From Candidatus Woesearchaeota archaeon (GTDB lineage: Archaea; Nanobdellota; Nanobdellia; Woesearchaeales; GW2011-AR4): a stretch of DNA of 8,744 bases. A program made the position numbers and the translations under genes. Numbering within the stretch: position 1 is the stretch's first letter; every line of letters begins with the position of its first letter. The DNA lies in contig JACPMS010000065.1 in NCBI GenBank assembly GCA_016185875.1, forward strand, positions 1-8,744, written 5' to 3'. Below the pieces are notes generated by a model. That model was not told where the DNA came from, searched no databases, and worked only from the letters and a program-made list of their open reading frames with translations. Of this stretch, positions 1-5,265 are shown piece by piece.

Positions 1-60
1 AAGTTCTTTTTTTGTATAGGCAAAATTGCAAATTTCGCAAACATAAATTTCTTTTACCAT
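1..60 (-). CDS. Small cysteine (CxxC) protein, N-terminal part only
   Basis: Reading leftward from an ATG at 60-58, an open frame runs to the window edge and gives 20 residues beginning MVKEIYVCEIC and continuing NFAYTKKEL. The CxxC followed by an aromatic-rich turn looks like the first half of a zinc ribbon. From memory, small archaeal proteins with this kind of start carry a second Cys cluster further on, but that part lies outside the window. The start is supported by the junction: the stop of the upstream lipoprotein gene (64-62) is followed by one base and then this ATG, the same TAATATG junction as between the CcdA-like and ATP-cone genes. It is therefore probably the third gene of the cupredoxin-lipoprotein operon. 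Function is unknown. Confidence 0.6.
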   Translation of the reverse strand, partial: MVKEIYVCEICNFAYTKKEL

Positions 61-61
61 A

Positions 62-541
62 TTATGTGGTATCAATATTTTCGCCATAAGGATGAATTAA
101 TTTCCATCCATTTACCCTTGCCTTTAAAGTGTAAGTGCTGCTAAATTCCTTTTTTGTATTGTCCTTATTTGTTATTTCAATTTTATAATCAACACCAGCT
201 TCTTTATCATTTTGATAAGATTCTTTTGCCTCAAGAACTCCTAAACCTAAAGCAGTGTCATAGAATTTTTCCATATTTGCTTTAAAATCGTCAAACGTCT
301 TGGCAGTCGGCTCAATCTGCTTGAACCCGTCAGAAATCAACGAATACATTATATCATACTGCTCATCATTCCAAGCTTGAAAGTAAAGGATAACAACTTC
401 AGAAGGAGTTAATTTCGAAACATCTTTTGAAGAAACTATTGGAATAGCTTGTTGTATGTTGCTATGTGCTTCTTGTGTTATTGTACAGGCATTGACAAAT
501 AAAAAAACAAATGGTAATATCAAAAGATGAATCTTTTTCAT
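62..541 (-). CDS. Predicted lipoprotein with NTF2-like (DUF4878-type) domain
   Basis: The 159-residue product starts with a lipoprotein-type signal: MKK, a hydrophobic stretch (residues 5-17) and a lipobox VNAC with the lipidated Cys at 19. A linker to about residue 43 follows. Residues 45-155 resemble the cone-shaped NTF2-like/DUF4878 fold found in many small lipoproteins: a helix with SEVVILYFQAWN, a helix around YDIMYSLIS, then alternating strands ending in a WKLIHPYG strand. The fold assignment rests on pattern only, and no enzymatic residues are evident. It should be anchored outside the cytoplasmic membrane. It lies 47 bases downstream of the CuA lipoprotein gene and one base before the small Cys protein gene, so a common transcript is likely. 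The 47-base gap is very AT-rich and could also hold a weak promoter. Confidence 0.7.
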   Translation of the reverse strand: MKKIHLLILPFVFLFVNACTITQEAHSNIQQAIPIVSSKDVSKLTPSEVVILYFQAWNDEQYDIMYSLISDGFKQIEPTAKTFDDFKANMEKFYDTALGLGVLEAKESYQNDKEAGVDYKIEITNKDNTKKEFSSTYTLKARVNGWKLIHPYGENIDTT

Positions 542-575
542 TTTTTAATTTTTTAAAATTAAATATTATTCATAT

Positions 576-588
576 AAAAAATAAAAAA
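576..588 (-). terminator. Possible U-tract terminator after the cupredoxin gene
   Basis: Directly after the cupredoxin stop codon the minus strand reads TTTTTTATTTTTT. Archaeal transcription commonly stops at such U-rich tracts without a hairpin. Given the overall AT richness it may be chance, and read-through into the lipoprotein gene is possible. Confidence 0.3.
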
Positions 589-1110
589 TTACTTTACAAC
601 CAGTTTTCCCTTCATGTTGATATGCCCTGAGCCGCAGAATACAGAGCAAAATGTAGTGAAGGTTCCTTCCTTGTCTGCTGTAAACTCAATTGTTGCTGGC
701 TTGCCTGGATCAAGCCTTTGATTGATTCCATATTCTGGAATTGCAAATCCATGAGGAACATCTATGCTTGTTATCACCAACCTAACTTTGTCTCCTTTGT
801 TGACTTCAATGGTTGACGGCTCAAACTGGAACTGCTTTGCTGTAATCTTAAATTCCTTGACATTATTTCCACTGCTGCTTGCGGCTGTTGCAGCAGTCGC
901 AGCTGCTTGTGTATTTTGTTGAGAAACTTGATTAGTGCTAGGTTGTTCCTGTTGCGGAACTGGAGTTCCTCCCCCAACCAAATCTTCTGGCTTTTGCTGC
1001 GCACAGGCACTAACAAAAAATATACTTATCAACAAAAATATCATTATTTCCAGAGAAAATTCTTTGAATTTTCTTGGCACCAAAAATCTTTGATTTTTGA
1101 TTGTTTTCAT
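589..1110 (-). CDS. CuA-type cupredoxin lipoprotein (COX2 / N2O reductase-like copper domain)
   Basis: The 173-residue product has a basic N-terminus, a hydrophobic segment (22-33) and a lipobox VSAC with Cys36, so it should be membrane-anchored and face outward. Residues 37-83 are a Gln/Thr/Ala/Ser-rich linker. Residues 85-173 form a cupredoxin domain. All side-chain ligands of a binuclear CuA centre are visible: His120 in DVPHGF, then Cys155, Cys159, His163 and Met166 in CSVFCGSGHINM, which fits CxxxCxxxHxxM. Two Cys ligands set it apart from mononuclear blue copper proteins such as plastocyanin. CuA domains normally accept electrons in cytochrome oxidase subunit II or N2O reductase, but the helices and catalytic partners of those enzymes are absent from this window. 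A role in electron transfer or copper handling is therefore inferred. Start: ATG with AAGGGGTGG at 1115-1123 and a TATA-like run at 1131-1142. Confidence 0.85.
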   Translation of the reverse strand: MKTIKNQRFLVPRKFKEFSLEIMIFLLISIFFVSACAQQKPEDLVGGGTPVPQQEQPSTNQVSQQNTQAAATAATAASSSGNNVKEFKITAKQFQFEPSTIEVNKGDKVRLVITSIDVPHGFAIPEYGINQRLDPGKPATIEFTADKEGTFTTFCSVFCGSGHINMKGKLVVK

Positions 1111-1299
1111 TTTACCACCCCTTATACAATATTTTATATATAATTTAGCATGAAAACAATGTTGTTATTAAAGTTTATTATTTCGAAAAACGGCTTAAAA
1201 ATGCTGATTTTCGTTCACAAGGGTTTATTTGGGGTTTTTTGTTGAAAACTTAATGTTTTTCATTGATTTGCACTTTTGCCATTAATTAAAACTAATAAT
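1111..1299. other. Intergenic region between hicA and the cupredoxin gene
   Basis: This is 189 bases of AT-rich sequence. Beyond the promoter-like elements next to the cupredoxin start, I see no ORF with coding character, no tRNA-like fold and no strong repeat. G/C-containing patches around 1180-1230 form only weak short inverted repeats. Confidence 0.5.
1115..1142 (-). promoter_or_regulatory. Promoter / ribosome binding region of the cupredoxin gene
   Basis: On the minus strand TATATATAAAAT (1142-1131) looks like an archaeal TATA box and AAGGGGTGG (1123-1115) like a Shine-Dalgarno site. The TATA box is so close to the ATG at 1110 that a start about 25 bases downstream would leave almost no leader. 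Either transcription begins further upstream or the G-rich element is not used in translation. Confidence 0.4.
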
Positions 1300-1524
1300 T
1301 TATTTTAACTTCTCAAATTCTTCCAATGTTAACCCCGCATCCTTAATTATTCTGTTTAAAGTTCCCTTCTTTAACTCATCATGAACAGGAACTGTAATTT
1401 TAATTGTTTTCTCACCTGTATATTTTTCTAGTCTTACATGAGATCCTTTTTGTCTTGTGGCAATAAATCCTGCTCTCTTTAGTCGCTTAATAGCCTCAAT
1501 ACCAGAAATAAGAGGAATTTTCAT
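1300..1524 (-). CDS. hicA: HicA-family toxin (mRNA interferase)
   Basis: The 74-residue protein has the full length and layout of a HicA/YcfA toxin, a small double-stranded-RNA-binding-like fold that cleaves mRNA. The N-terminus PLISGIEAIKRLKRAGF forms the first helix, followed by the signature QKGSHVRLEK with the presumed catalytic His29. A strand (KITVPVHDE) and a final helix with GTLNRIIKDAGLT follow, the usual HicA C-terminus. The gene overlaps the upstream hicB by four bases (ATGA, 1524-1521), a typical arrangement for translational coupling, with antitoxin first. The key residues and length are intact, so it is probably an active toxin. Confidence 0.9.
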   Translation of the reverse strand: MKIPLISGIEAIKRLKRAGFIATRQKGSHVRLEKYTGEKTIKITVPVHDELKKGTLNRIIKDAGLTLEEFEKLK

Positions 1525-1721
1525 ACTGTAAGAGTAACTTTTTCTCCACTAAATTCAATAAGCTCGTTTGTATCTGGTTCTAAATATAATTCAACAGCCT
1601 CTTTAATATTCTTAATGGCTTCTTCTTTGGTATCACCCTGTGAGATACAGCCTGGCAAAGATGGCACATAAACTGTAAATCCGCCTTCTTCCTGTGGTTC
1701 TAGAACTATGGTGAGTTTCAT
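1521..1721 (-). CDS. hicB: HicB-family antitoxin (short form)
   Basis: From the ATG at 1721 the product has 66 residues and begins MKLTIVLEPQEEGGFTVYVP, the standard opening of HicB antitoxins. It continues with SLPGCISQGDT and the helix KEEAIKNIKEAVELYLE. This is the partial RNase-H-like fold that binds and masks HicA. The short C-terminus has no separate helix-turn-helix or ribbon-helix-helix domain, so direct promoter binding is not obvious from sequence. An in-frame TTG at 1796 would add 25 residues without family resemblance and is rejected as the start. The stop overlaps the hicA start. Confidence 0.88.
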   Translation of the reverse strand: MKLTIVLEPQEEGGFTVYVPSLPGCISQGDTKEEAIKNIKEAVELYLEPDTNELIEFSGEKVTLTV

Positions 1722-1742
1722 ACTACACACAAATTCAAACTT

Positions 1743-1751
1743 CTTTATTAA
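1743..1751 (-). promoter_or_regulatory. Candidate TATA box for hicBA
   Basis: TTAATAAAG on the minus strand is centred about 26 bases upstream of the hicB ATG, the spacing expected for a leaderless archaeal transcript. No Shine-Dalgarno-like site precedes the ATG. The match is weak in AT-rich DNA. Confidence 0.3.
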
Positions 1752-1820
1752 CTTTTCTAAAAATTTCGTCCAATAGCCCACGTTATTTACACTCAAACCC
1801 CCTTATCAATCTTTGCCCTG

Positions 1821-1860
1821 TCAAAAATTCCAAGTTACAAATACATAATGGAATTTTTGA
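1821..1860. repeat. Perfect 12-bp inverted repeat, loop 16
   Basis: TCAAAAATTCCA (1821-1832) and TGGAATTTTTGA (1849-1860) are exact reverse complements. The element lies about 100 bases upstream of hicB and 70 bases downstream of the VIT1-like gene, next to a second hairpin at 1867-1909. It could be a transcript end structure, an operator or a small repeat unit. Confidence 0.6.
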
Positions 1861-1866
1861 GCATAC

Positions 1867-1909
1867 TCGGAAATTTTTACAAATGAAAATAGATGATGAA
1901 AATTTCCGA
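1867..1909. repeat. Perfect 11-bp inverted repeat, loop 21
   Basis: TCGGAAATTTT (1867-1877) and AAAATTTCCGA (1899-1909) are exact reverse complements. It starts 22 bases past the stop of the VIT1-like gene and only six bases from the hairpin at 1821-1860. Both loops, read on the minus strand, contain ATTTGTA near their ends. Position suits a role in ending or stabilising the transporter transcript, but operator or mobile-repeat origins are equally open. Confidence 0.6.
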
Positions 1910-1930
1910 TATTTCGCATAATCATAAATT

Positions 1931-2647
1931 TCAAGCATAAACCACTCCAAGCAAAGAGCCTACCAAGTAGCCCACTAAAGCAGCTACTGTCCCGACAACA
2001 GCCATCTCAATGCCGCTCTTTTTCCAGTCGCCAATAGTTACTTTTGCCTTTGCACTTCCCACCACAAATAAAGTGATTACGGACAAAACCAAAGCAGAAA
2101 TCATTCCTGATCTTACAGTAAAAAAGAAAAACGGCAATACAGGGATTAAAGAGCCTACTACTGCTGACAATCCCACCACAAAGCTGCTTTTAAGCGGCTT
2201 TTCATAATCCCCAGGAAATAACTTAAGCTCTTCTGCCATCATTGTGTCAAGCCACAATTTTTTGTCTGAAGTTATTTTTTTCACAATGCCTGCAAGCTGC
2301 TTTCCCCTGAAGCCCTTTTTGTAATAAATATGCCTTATCTCCTCCACTTCCAGATGCGGTATTTCCCTGATTTCCTTTTTCTCCTTGCTAAGCTGGCTTT
2401 CATAGAATTCGTGAGCAGCCTTGGTGCTTGTGTATGCAACAGCAGCCATTGAAACTGACTCGGCAAATGTAGTAACCAAGCCTGAAATCAGAATTATTTT
2501 TGAGCTCTGCACTGCGCTTGCAACCCCCAACACCAAGCCAAGAGTGTTGACAAGCCCGTCCTGAAATCCCAAGATAATGTCTCTTATGTTTGAGCGGCTT
2601 ATTCCCCGGTGCCTCTCTTCCTGGTGCTTTTCAAGAGTTTTTCCCAT
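1931..2647 (-). CDS. VIT1/CCC1-family iron/manganese transporter
   Basis: The 238-residue protein has the complete VIT1/CCC1 architecture. A cytoplasmic N-terminus leads to ILGFQDGLVNTLGLVLGVAS (Asp30 at the mouth of membrane segment 1). Segment 2, about 51-78, carries Glu63 and Met67. A charged cytoplasmic metal-binding domain (80-150) holds an Asp/Glu-rich helix, YYKKGF and TMMAEEL. Three further membrane segments follow at about 153-174, 180-199 and 211-237. Members move ferrous iron or manganese out of the cytosol, usually by proton exchange; the direction in archaea is inferred. The ATG overlaps the stop of the small upstream ORF as TGATG, so translation is probably coupled to it. The family call is strong; the exact metal is not determinable. 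Confidence 0.88.
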   Translation of the reverse strand: MGKTLEKHQEERHRGISRSNIRDIILGFQDGLVNTLGLVLGVASAVQSSKIILISGLVTTFAESVSMAAVAYTSTKAAHEFYESQLSKEKKEIREIPHLEVEEIRHIYYKKGFRGKQLAGIVKKITSDKKLWLDTMMAEELKLFPGDYEKPLKSSFVVGLSAVVGSLIPVLPFFFFTVRSGMISALVLSVITLFVVGSAKAKVTIGDWKKSGIEMAVVGTVAALVGYLVGSLLGVVYA

Positions 2648-2739
2648 CAGCAGAACTCACATACTTTCTTGCTTTTTGTTACTTTCTTAACTGAAGTTTT
2701 CTTGCTTTTTTTATTTGATTTCTTTGATTTTTTAGGCAT
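2647..2739 (-). CDS. 30-residue lysine-rich peptide ending in CEFC, coupled to the VIT1-like gene
   Basis: An ATG at 2739 opens a 30-codon frame. The product begins MPKKSKKSNKKSKK, contains 13 Lys and 5 Ser, and ends VTKSKKVCEFC. I recognise no family. Three things argue that it is real: the best Shine-Dalgarno site in the window (GAGGTGA, 2750-2744) lies four bases before the ATG; a TATA box sits about 34 bases upstream; and its TGA shares one base with the transporter ATG (TGATG). The sequence suggests a disordered polycationic tail with a terminal two-Cys motif that could bind a metal or nucleic acid. It could instead act mainly as a leader ORF for transporter translation. Lys codons in A-rich DNA make chance a lesser alternative. 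Confidence 0.65.
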   Translation of the reverse strand: MPKKSKKSNKKSKKTSVKKVTKSKKVCEFC

Positions 2740-2743
2740 TTTG

Positions 2744-2776
2744 TCACCTCATGTAATTTTTTAGATTAATTTATAA
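2744..2776 (-). promoter_or_regulatory. Promoter and strong Shine-Dalgarno site for the peptide/VIT1-like operon
   Basis: TTATAAAT (2776-2769) is a good TATA box. Transcription starting about 25 bases downstream would begin just before GAGGTGA (2750-2744), a seven-base match to the archaeal ribosome binding consensus GGAGGTGAT. This gives the operon a short leader, unlike most promoters in the window, which look leaderless. Confidence 0.6.
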
Positions 2777-2798
2777 TGTGCTACTTCAATTTATTATT

Positions 2799-3089
2799 TT
2801 ATGAAATATCCCTATGCGTCTCGTATAAAAATGCAGCATCCTCGTTGTGCTTTTTTAGCTCTTGTATTAGAGCATTAAAAATATCATTTGAAGAAACAAC
2901 TTTCCTCTTCTTTATCCATTTTGTTATTGAAACGCATACTTTGTTGCTGATTTCCTCTGCTTCTTTCCCGCTAAGATGCGCATTTCTGCAGGCAAAATAG
3001 CAAGAGTCATAGACCTTTTTTTCATCATAAAGCTCTGTATGCCCCTTTCTCTTAACTATTCTTAACTCCGTTTTATGCTTTTTTTTCAT
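2799..3089 (-). CDS. Standalone ATP-cone domain protein
   Basis: Nearly the whole 96-residue product is one ATP-cone (PF03477-type). It has a basic start, RIVKRKGHTELYDEKKVYDSCYFA as the nucleotide-binding strand-turn-helix, a helix region with AEEISNKVCVSITKWI, then VSSNDIFNALIQEL and the closing DAAFLYETHRDI. ATP-cones bind ATP or dATP and act as allosteric switches in ribonucleotide reductases and NrdR, but here there is neither a catalytic domain nor an NrdR zinc ribbon. Its partner is unknown. It begins one base after the stop of the CcdA-like gene, so it is the last gene of that operon, which is a surprising place for a nucleotide sensor. Family call firm, role open. Confidence 0.85.
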   Translation of the reverse strand: MKKKHKTELRIVKRKGHTELYDEKKVYDSCYFACRNAHLSGKEAEEISNKVCVSITKWIKKRKVVSSNDIFNALIQELKKHNEDAAFLYETHRDIS

Positions 3090-3090
3090 A

Positions 3091-3798
3091 TTAGTTAAAG
3101 GTTATTGCTCCGTTCGCAATTAAAATCAAGAGCCACCCCAGGAATATTAGGGTTATGCCTGTTGCAAGCCTCATATAAGCACGATTATTTTGCTTCCATC
3201 TTTTTATGTTTTGTATCTTAAAGCCAATTTTAACCAACAATAATATAACAACCAAGGGCATTATAAAGATTATGTTATACAAAATGAGCATCAAAAATGC
3301 CGCAAAATTGAAGTTTTGAGACAACAAAAGCAAAATTGCCAGATAGGGAGCGCCTGTGCACGGCAGTTCCACTCCTGCTACAAAAATGCCAAGCAATATG
3401 ACCCCTGGCAAAGTAATCTTCTTTGTCATTTCATGGATTTGCTTTGCCCTCTCAGGCGGAATGGCAAGGGTTATTCCCTGCCCGTACCAAAAAAAGTCCT
3501 TTATCTCTATCAGCCCTGCAATTATTATCAATGAGCCTACTAGAATTGATATATACTCGCTGACAAATAATGGAACAGAGCTCAAAAAATACAAAATGCC
3601 GAAGCCAGCCAAGATGTAAGTCAAGAAGACTGCAAAAATGTAAATAAAGCCGTAAAACAGCATTTCCTTTTTGGTTTTGAATGCTATCATTATCGACACA
3701 AGGAGTATTAAAACGCCTATGGCACATGGATTAATTGAATCGATAAGAGCTGTTGCCACAACAGTTCCCAAAGCTGGAAGGTATGCTGAAACTGTCAT
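3091..3798 (-). CDS. CcdA/DsbD-like transmembrane thiol:disulfide transporter
   Basis: From the ATG at 3798 the product has 235 residues and about six membrane segments. The redox-pair signatures of the CcdA/DsbD family are present: SINPCAIGVLI with Cys25 in the first segment and ELPCTGAPYLAIL with Cys147 in the fourth, each next to a proline. Such proteins carry reducing equivalents from cytoplasmic thioredoxin across the membrane to extracytoplasmic thiols. They serve cytochrome c maturation, disulfide isomerases or copper-site assembly. A charged loop (IPPERAKQIHEMTKK) separates the two halves. An upstream in-frame ATG at 3882 would overlap the preceding gene by 83 bases and adds a non-membrane extension, so the start one base after that gene's stop is preferred. 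No thioredoxin-like partner is in view; the upstream His-rich protein is the likely one. Confidence 0.85.
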   Translation of the reverse strand: MTVSAYLPALGTVVATALIDSINPCAIGVLILLVSIMIAFKTKKEMLFYGFIYIFAVFLTYILAGFGILYFLSSVPLFVSEYISILVGSLIIIAGLIEIKDFFWYGQGITLAIPPERAKQIHEMTKKITLPGVILLGIFVAGVELPCTGAPYLAILLLLSQNFNFAAFLMLILYNIIFIMPLVVILLLVKIGFKIQNIKRWKQNNRAYMRLATGITLIFLGWLLILIANGAITFN

Positions 3799-3799
3799 T

Positions 3800-4543
3800 T
3801 TAGCCTGTATTTGGATTAATTTCCTCAATTGTTTTTTCAGTAAATACAAATTTGATTCTATCGCCTGGAGGTACTTTTTCATAAGGCGAGATAATATAAG
3901 CAGAAGAATTGCCTGTTAAATTCCCATTCACAAAAACATAAAGCTTAGCAGGCTTTTCGTTGCATTTGTCGCCATCGTGAACTGTAATCAAGCCGTCTTC
4001 TGTTGGAACTTTTATACCATCACTTGAAAGAGAGCCACCAACTGCATGAAAAAAAGCTCCCAAGCTGGCTGATTTCTTATCCAACAGGACTCCTTCAACA
4101 TGTATCCTGTTGTCACTGTGGGCATGCATTAAATCTACTCCTTGCTTATTTGACAAACCTTCAGGCTCTGCCAGCTTGATTTCCTTATCGCAAATCCAGA
4201 TTTCAAAGTCTGCATGCCAGTGCACAGGGCCTTTTGTTTCAGAAATAATGTTCAAATGCAGAGTTGTCAAGACAAGGTAGATAGTCACTAAACCAGTTGC
4301 AATAGCAACTAGACAATACATTATTTTTTTAGTTGAATTGCTCATTTTTTTATGGAAGAACAGAATCACAAAAATCAAAATACCAAAAATAAGAGAACCA
4401 TAGCCGACAGCCTGCAGTTGTGTTATTGGATAAAGCCCAGAATGGTCCAACATAAACTCTTCATTTTCCTCTTCATGGGAATGAGCAGAGTAAAGCGTTA
4501 AAATCAGCATAAAAAAGAAAAATACCAAAAGCCTCCTTTTCAT
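3800..4543 (-). CDS. Membrane protein with extracytoplasmic His-rich domain (HWHA family-like)
   Basis: The 247-residue product has an N-terminal signal or anchor (4-20), a short His/Glu segment HSHEEENEE, two membrane helices (about 45-64 and 74-95) and an outside C-terminal domain (100-245). That domain carries HWHADFEIWIC (His108, His110, Asp112, Cys118), LMHAHSDNRIHVEG (His140, His142, His148), the patch LGAFFHAVGG and a final strand region with YVFVNGN and GDRIKFVF. From memory this order matches a family of exported proteins with HWHA, HTH and IHVE motifs, whose function is not established. Clustered His, Asp and Cys suggest metal binding, with copper or iron as guesses. It heads a three-gene operon with the CcdA-like and ATP-cone genes. 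A TATA box 26 bases upstream implies a leaderless transcript. Confidence 0.75.
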   Translation of the reverse strand: MKRRLLVFFFFMLILTLYSAHSHEEENEEFMLDHSGLYPITQLQAVGYGSLIFGILIFVILFFHKKMSNSTKKIMYCLVAIATGLVTIYLVLTTLHLNIISETKGPVHWHADFEIWICDKEIKLAEPEGLSNKQGVDLMHAHSDNRIHVEGVLLDKKSASLGAFFHAVGGSLSSDGIKVPTEDGLITVHDGDKCNEKPAKLYVFVNGNLTGNSSAYIISPYEKVPPGDRIKFVFTEKTIEEINPNTG

Positions 4544-4563
4544 AAGGATTTCCCTTACTTGAT

Positions 4564-4573
4564 ATTATTTAAA
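4564..4573 (-). promoter_or_regulatory. TATA box of the His-rich protein / CcdA / ATP-cone operon
   Basis: TTTAAATAAT on the minus strand is centred about 26 bases upstream of the ATG at 4543, so the RNA would start at or near the start codon. Between them lies AAGGGAAATCCTT, a small imperfect palindrome abutting the ATG that could be regulatory. Confidence 0.5.
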
Positions 4574-4589
4574 TTTTATTATTTTCAGC

Positions 4590-5264
4590 CTATTTTTTCT
4601 TGCAGATGAACATGCAGTGGTCTTTTTGGAACGGCTCAAGTTCTCTGTAATCAATAATTGTCAAATCTTTCTCTAATTTTTCTTTTACTTCTTTAAAAAT
4701 CTGCTTAGGATTTTTTGTTACATCTATGCTCCTTGCCTTTGCAGCAAGCAGGGCATAGCCGTCATTTTTCAGGAACAAATCCGCATTTTTCAAAAAAATC
4801 TCAACCTGGTTTTTTTGAGCTACATCCTGGTAGAGCACATCAACAGAACAAACTCTTTCTTTTAACTCCTCAATTTTATTTGCATCAGCTAAAACAGGAG
4901 CGATATTTTTTCTTTGATAGCATAAAAAAATCAAGTCCCTCATCACTCTTGGGGCAATGTCAACAGCAAACACAAAACCATTGTTTCCAACAATGTCAGA
5001 GACATGGCTTACTGTGGTGCCTGATGCAGAGCCAAGATACAAAACAACATCATTTTTTCTTATGCCTATGTTTGGGCTGCCATTCAGGATTGAGGCTGCA
5101 AGCTTGCTTTTGAAGGCATCCCATTCCCTGTACTCAGCGCCATTTTGCTGCACTAGTTTTTCACTGTACACACTTTGCCCCGGCGCAATATTAACTGTGT
5201 AGAGCTGTTTTCTTCTTCCTTCTTGAGATTCATATACCTCAAATATTTTAGATGATTTTATCAT
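4590..5264 (-). CDS. flpA: Fibrillarin-like rRNA/tRNA 2'-O-methyltransferase
   Basis: This is the catalytic subunit of the archaeal C/D-box sRNP, which transfers methyl from S-adenosylmethionine to ribose 2'-OH at guide-RNA-selected sites. The 224-residue length from the ATG at 5264 fits the family. Visible landmarks are the N-terminal EYREWDAFKSKLAASIL, the SAM-binding loop VLYLGSASGTTVSHVSDIVG (75-94), VFAVDIAPRVMRDL (second SAM contact), VDVLYQDVAQ with Asp137, LLAAKARSIDVT with Lys166 and FQKDHCMF with His206; these last residues fit the family's catalytic Asp/Lys/His set. The ATG begins one base after the nop5 stop. A TTG at 5279 in the same frame would overlap nop5 by 14 bases and is less likely. 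It works directly with the product of the preceding gene. Confidence 0.96.
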   Translation of the reverse strand: MIKSSKIFEVYESQEGRRKQLYTVNIAPGQSVYSEKLVQQNGAEYREWDAFKSKLAASILNGSPNIGIRKNDVVLYLGSASGTTVSHVSDIVGNNGFVFAVDIAPRVMRDLIFLCYQRKNIAPVLADANKIEELKERVCSVDVLYQDVAQKNQVEIFLKNADLFLKNDGYALLAAKARSIDVTKNPKQIFKEVKEKLEKDLTIIDYRELEPFQKDHCMFICKKK

Positions 5265-5265
5265 T

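Noticed and set aside
1722..1796. Extended HicB with TTG start at 1796
   Set aside because: The extra 25 residues show no HicB similarity, and the family opening MKLTIVLEP begins exactly at the internal ATG.
1891..1920. GATGATGA at 1892-1899 as the C box of a C/D guide RNA, tempting because nop5 and flpA are in the window
   Set aside because: No CTGA D or D' box follows at a fitting distance, and the segment is explained by the 1867-1909 inverted repeat.
1807..1920. Short minus-strand frame of about 34 codons starting MIMRNIGNF after the VIT1-like gene
   Set aside because: It has no ribosome binding site and its sequence is dictated by the two inverted repeats.
31..1932. Similar stretches ATTTCGCA..CATAAATTTC at about 34-53 and 1911-1930, both just after a minus-strand stop codon, as a possible dispersed repeat
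   Set aside because: The first copy is coding for the small CxxC protein (KEIYVCE), the alignment needs a two-base gap, and AT-rich sequence makes such a match likely by chance.
3798..3882. Longer CcdA-like ORF starting at 3882
   Set aside because: It would overlap the upstream gene by 83 bases and adds a basic non-membrane extension; the ATG at 3798, one base after the upstream stop, begins right before the first membrane segment.
3316..3919. Overlapping plus-strand ORFs of 72-87 codons
   Set aside because: All are shadows of the CcdA-like and His-rich protein genes, with no start signals or domain-like sequence.
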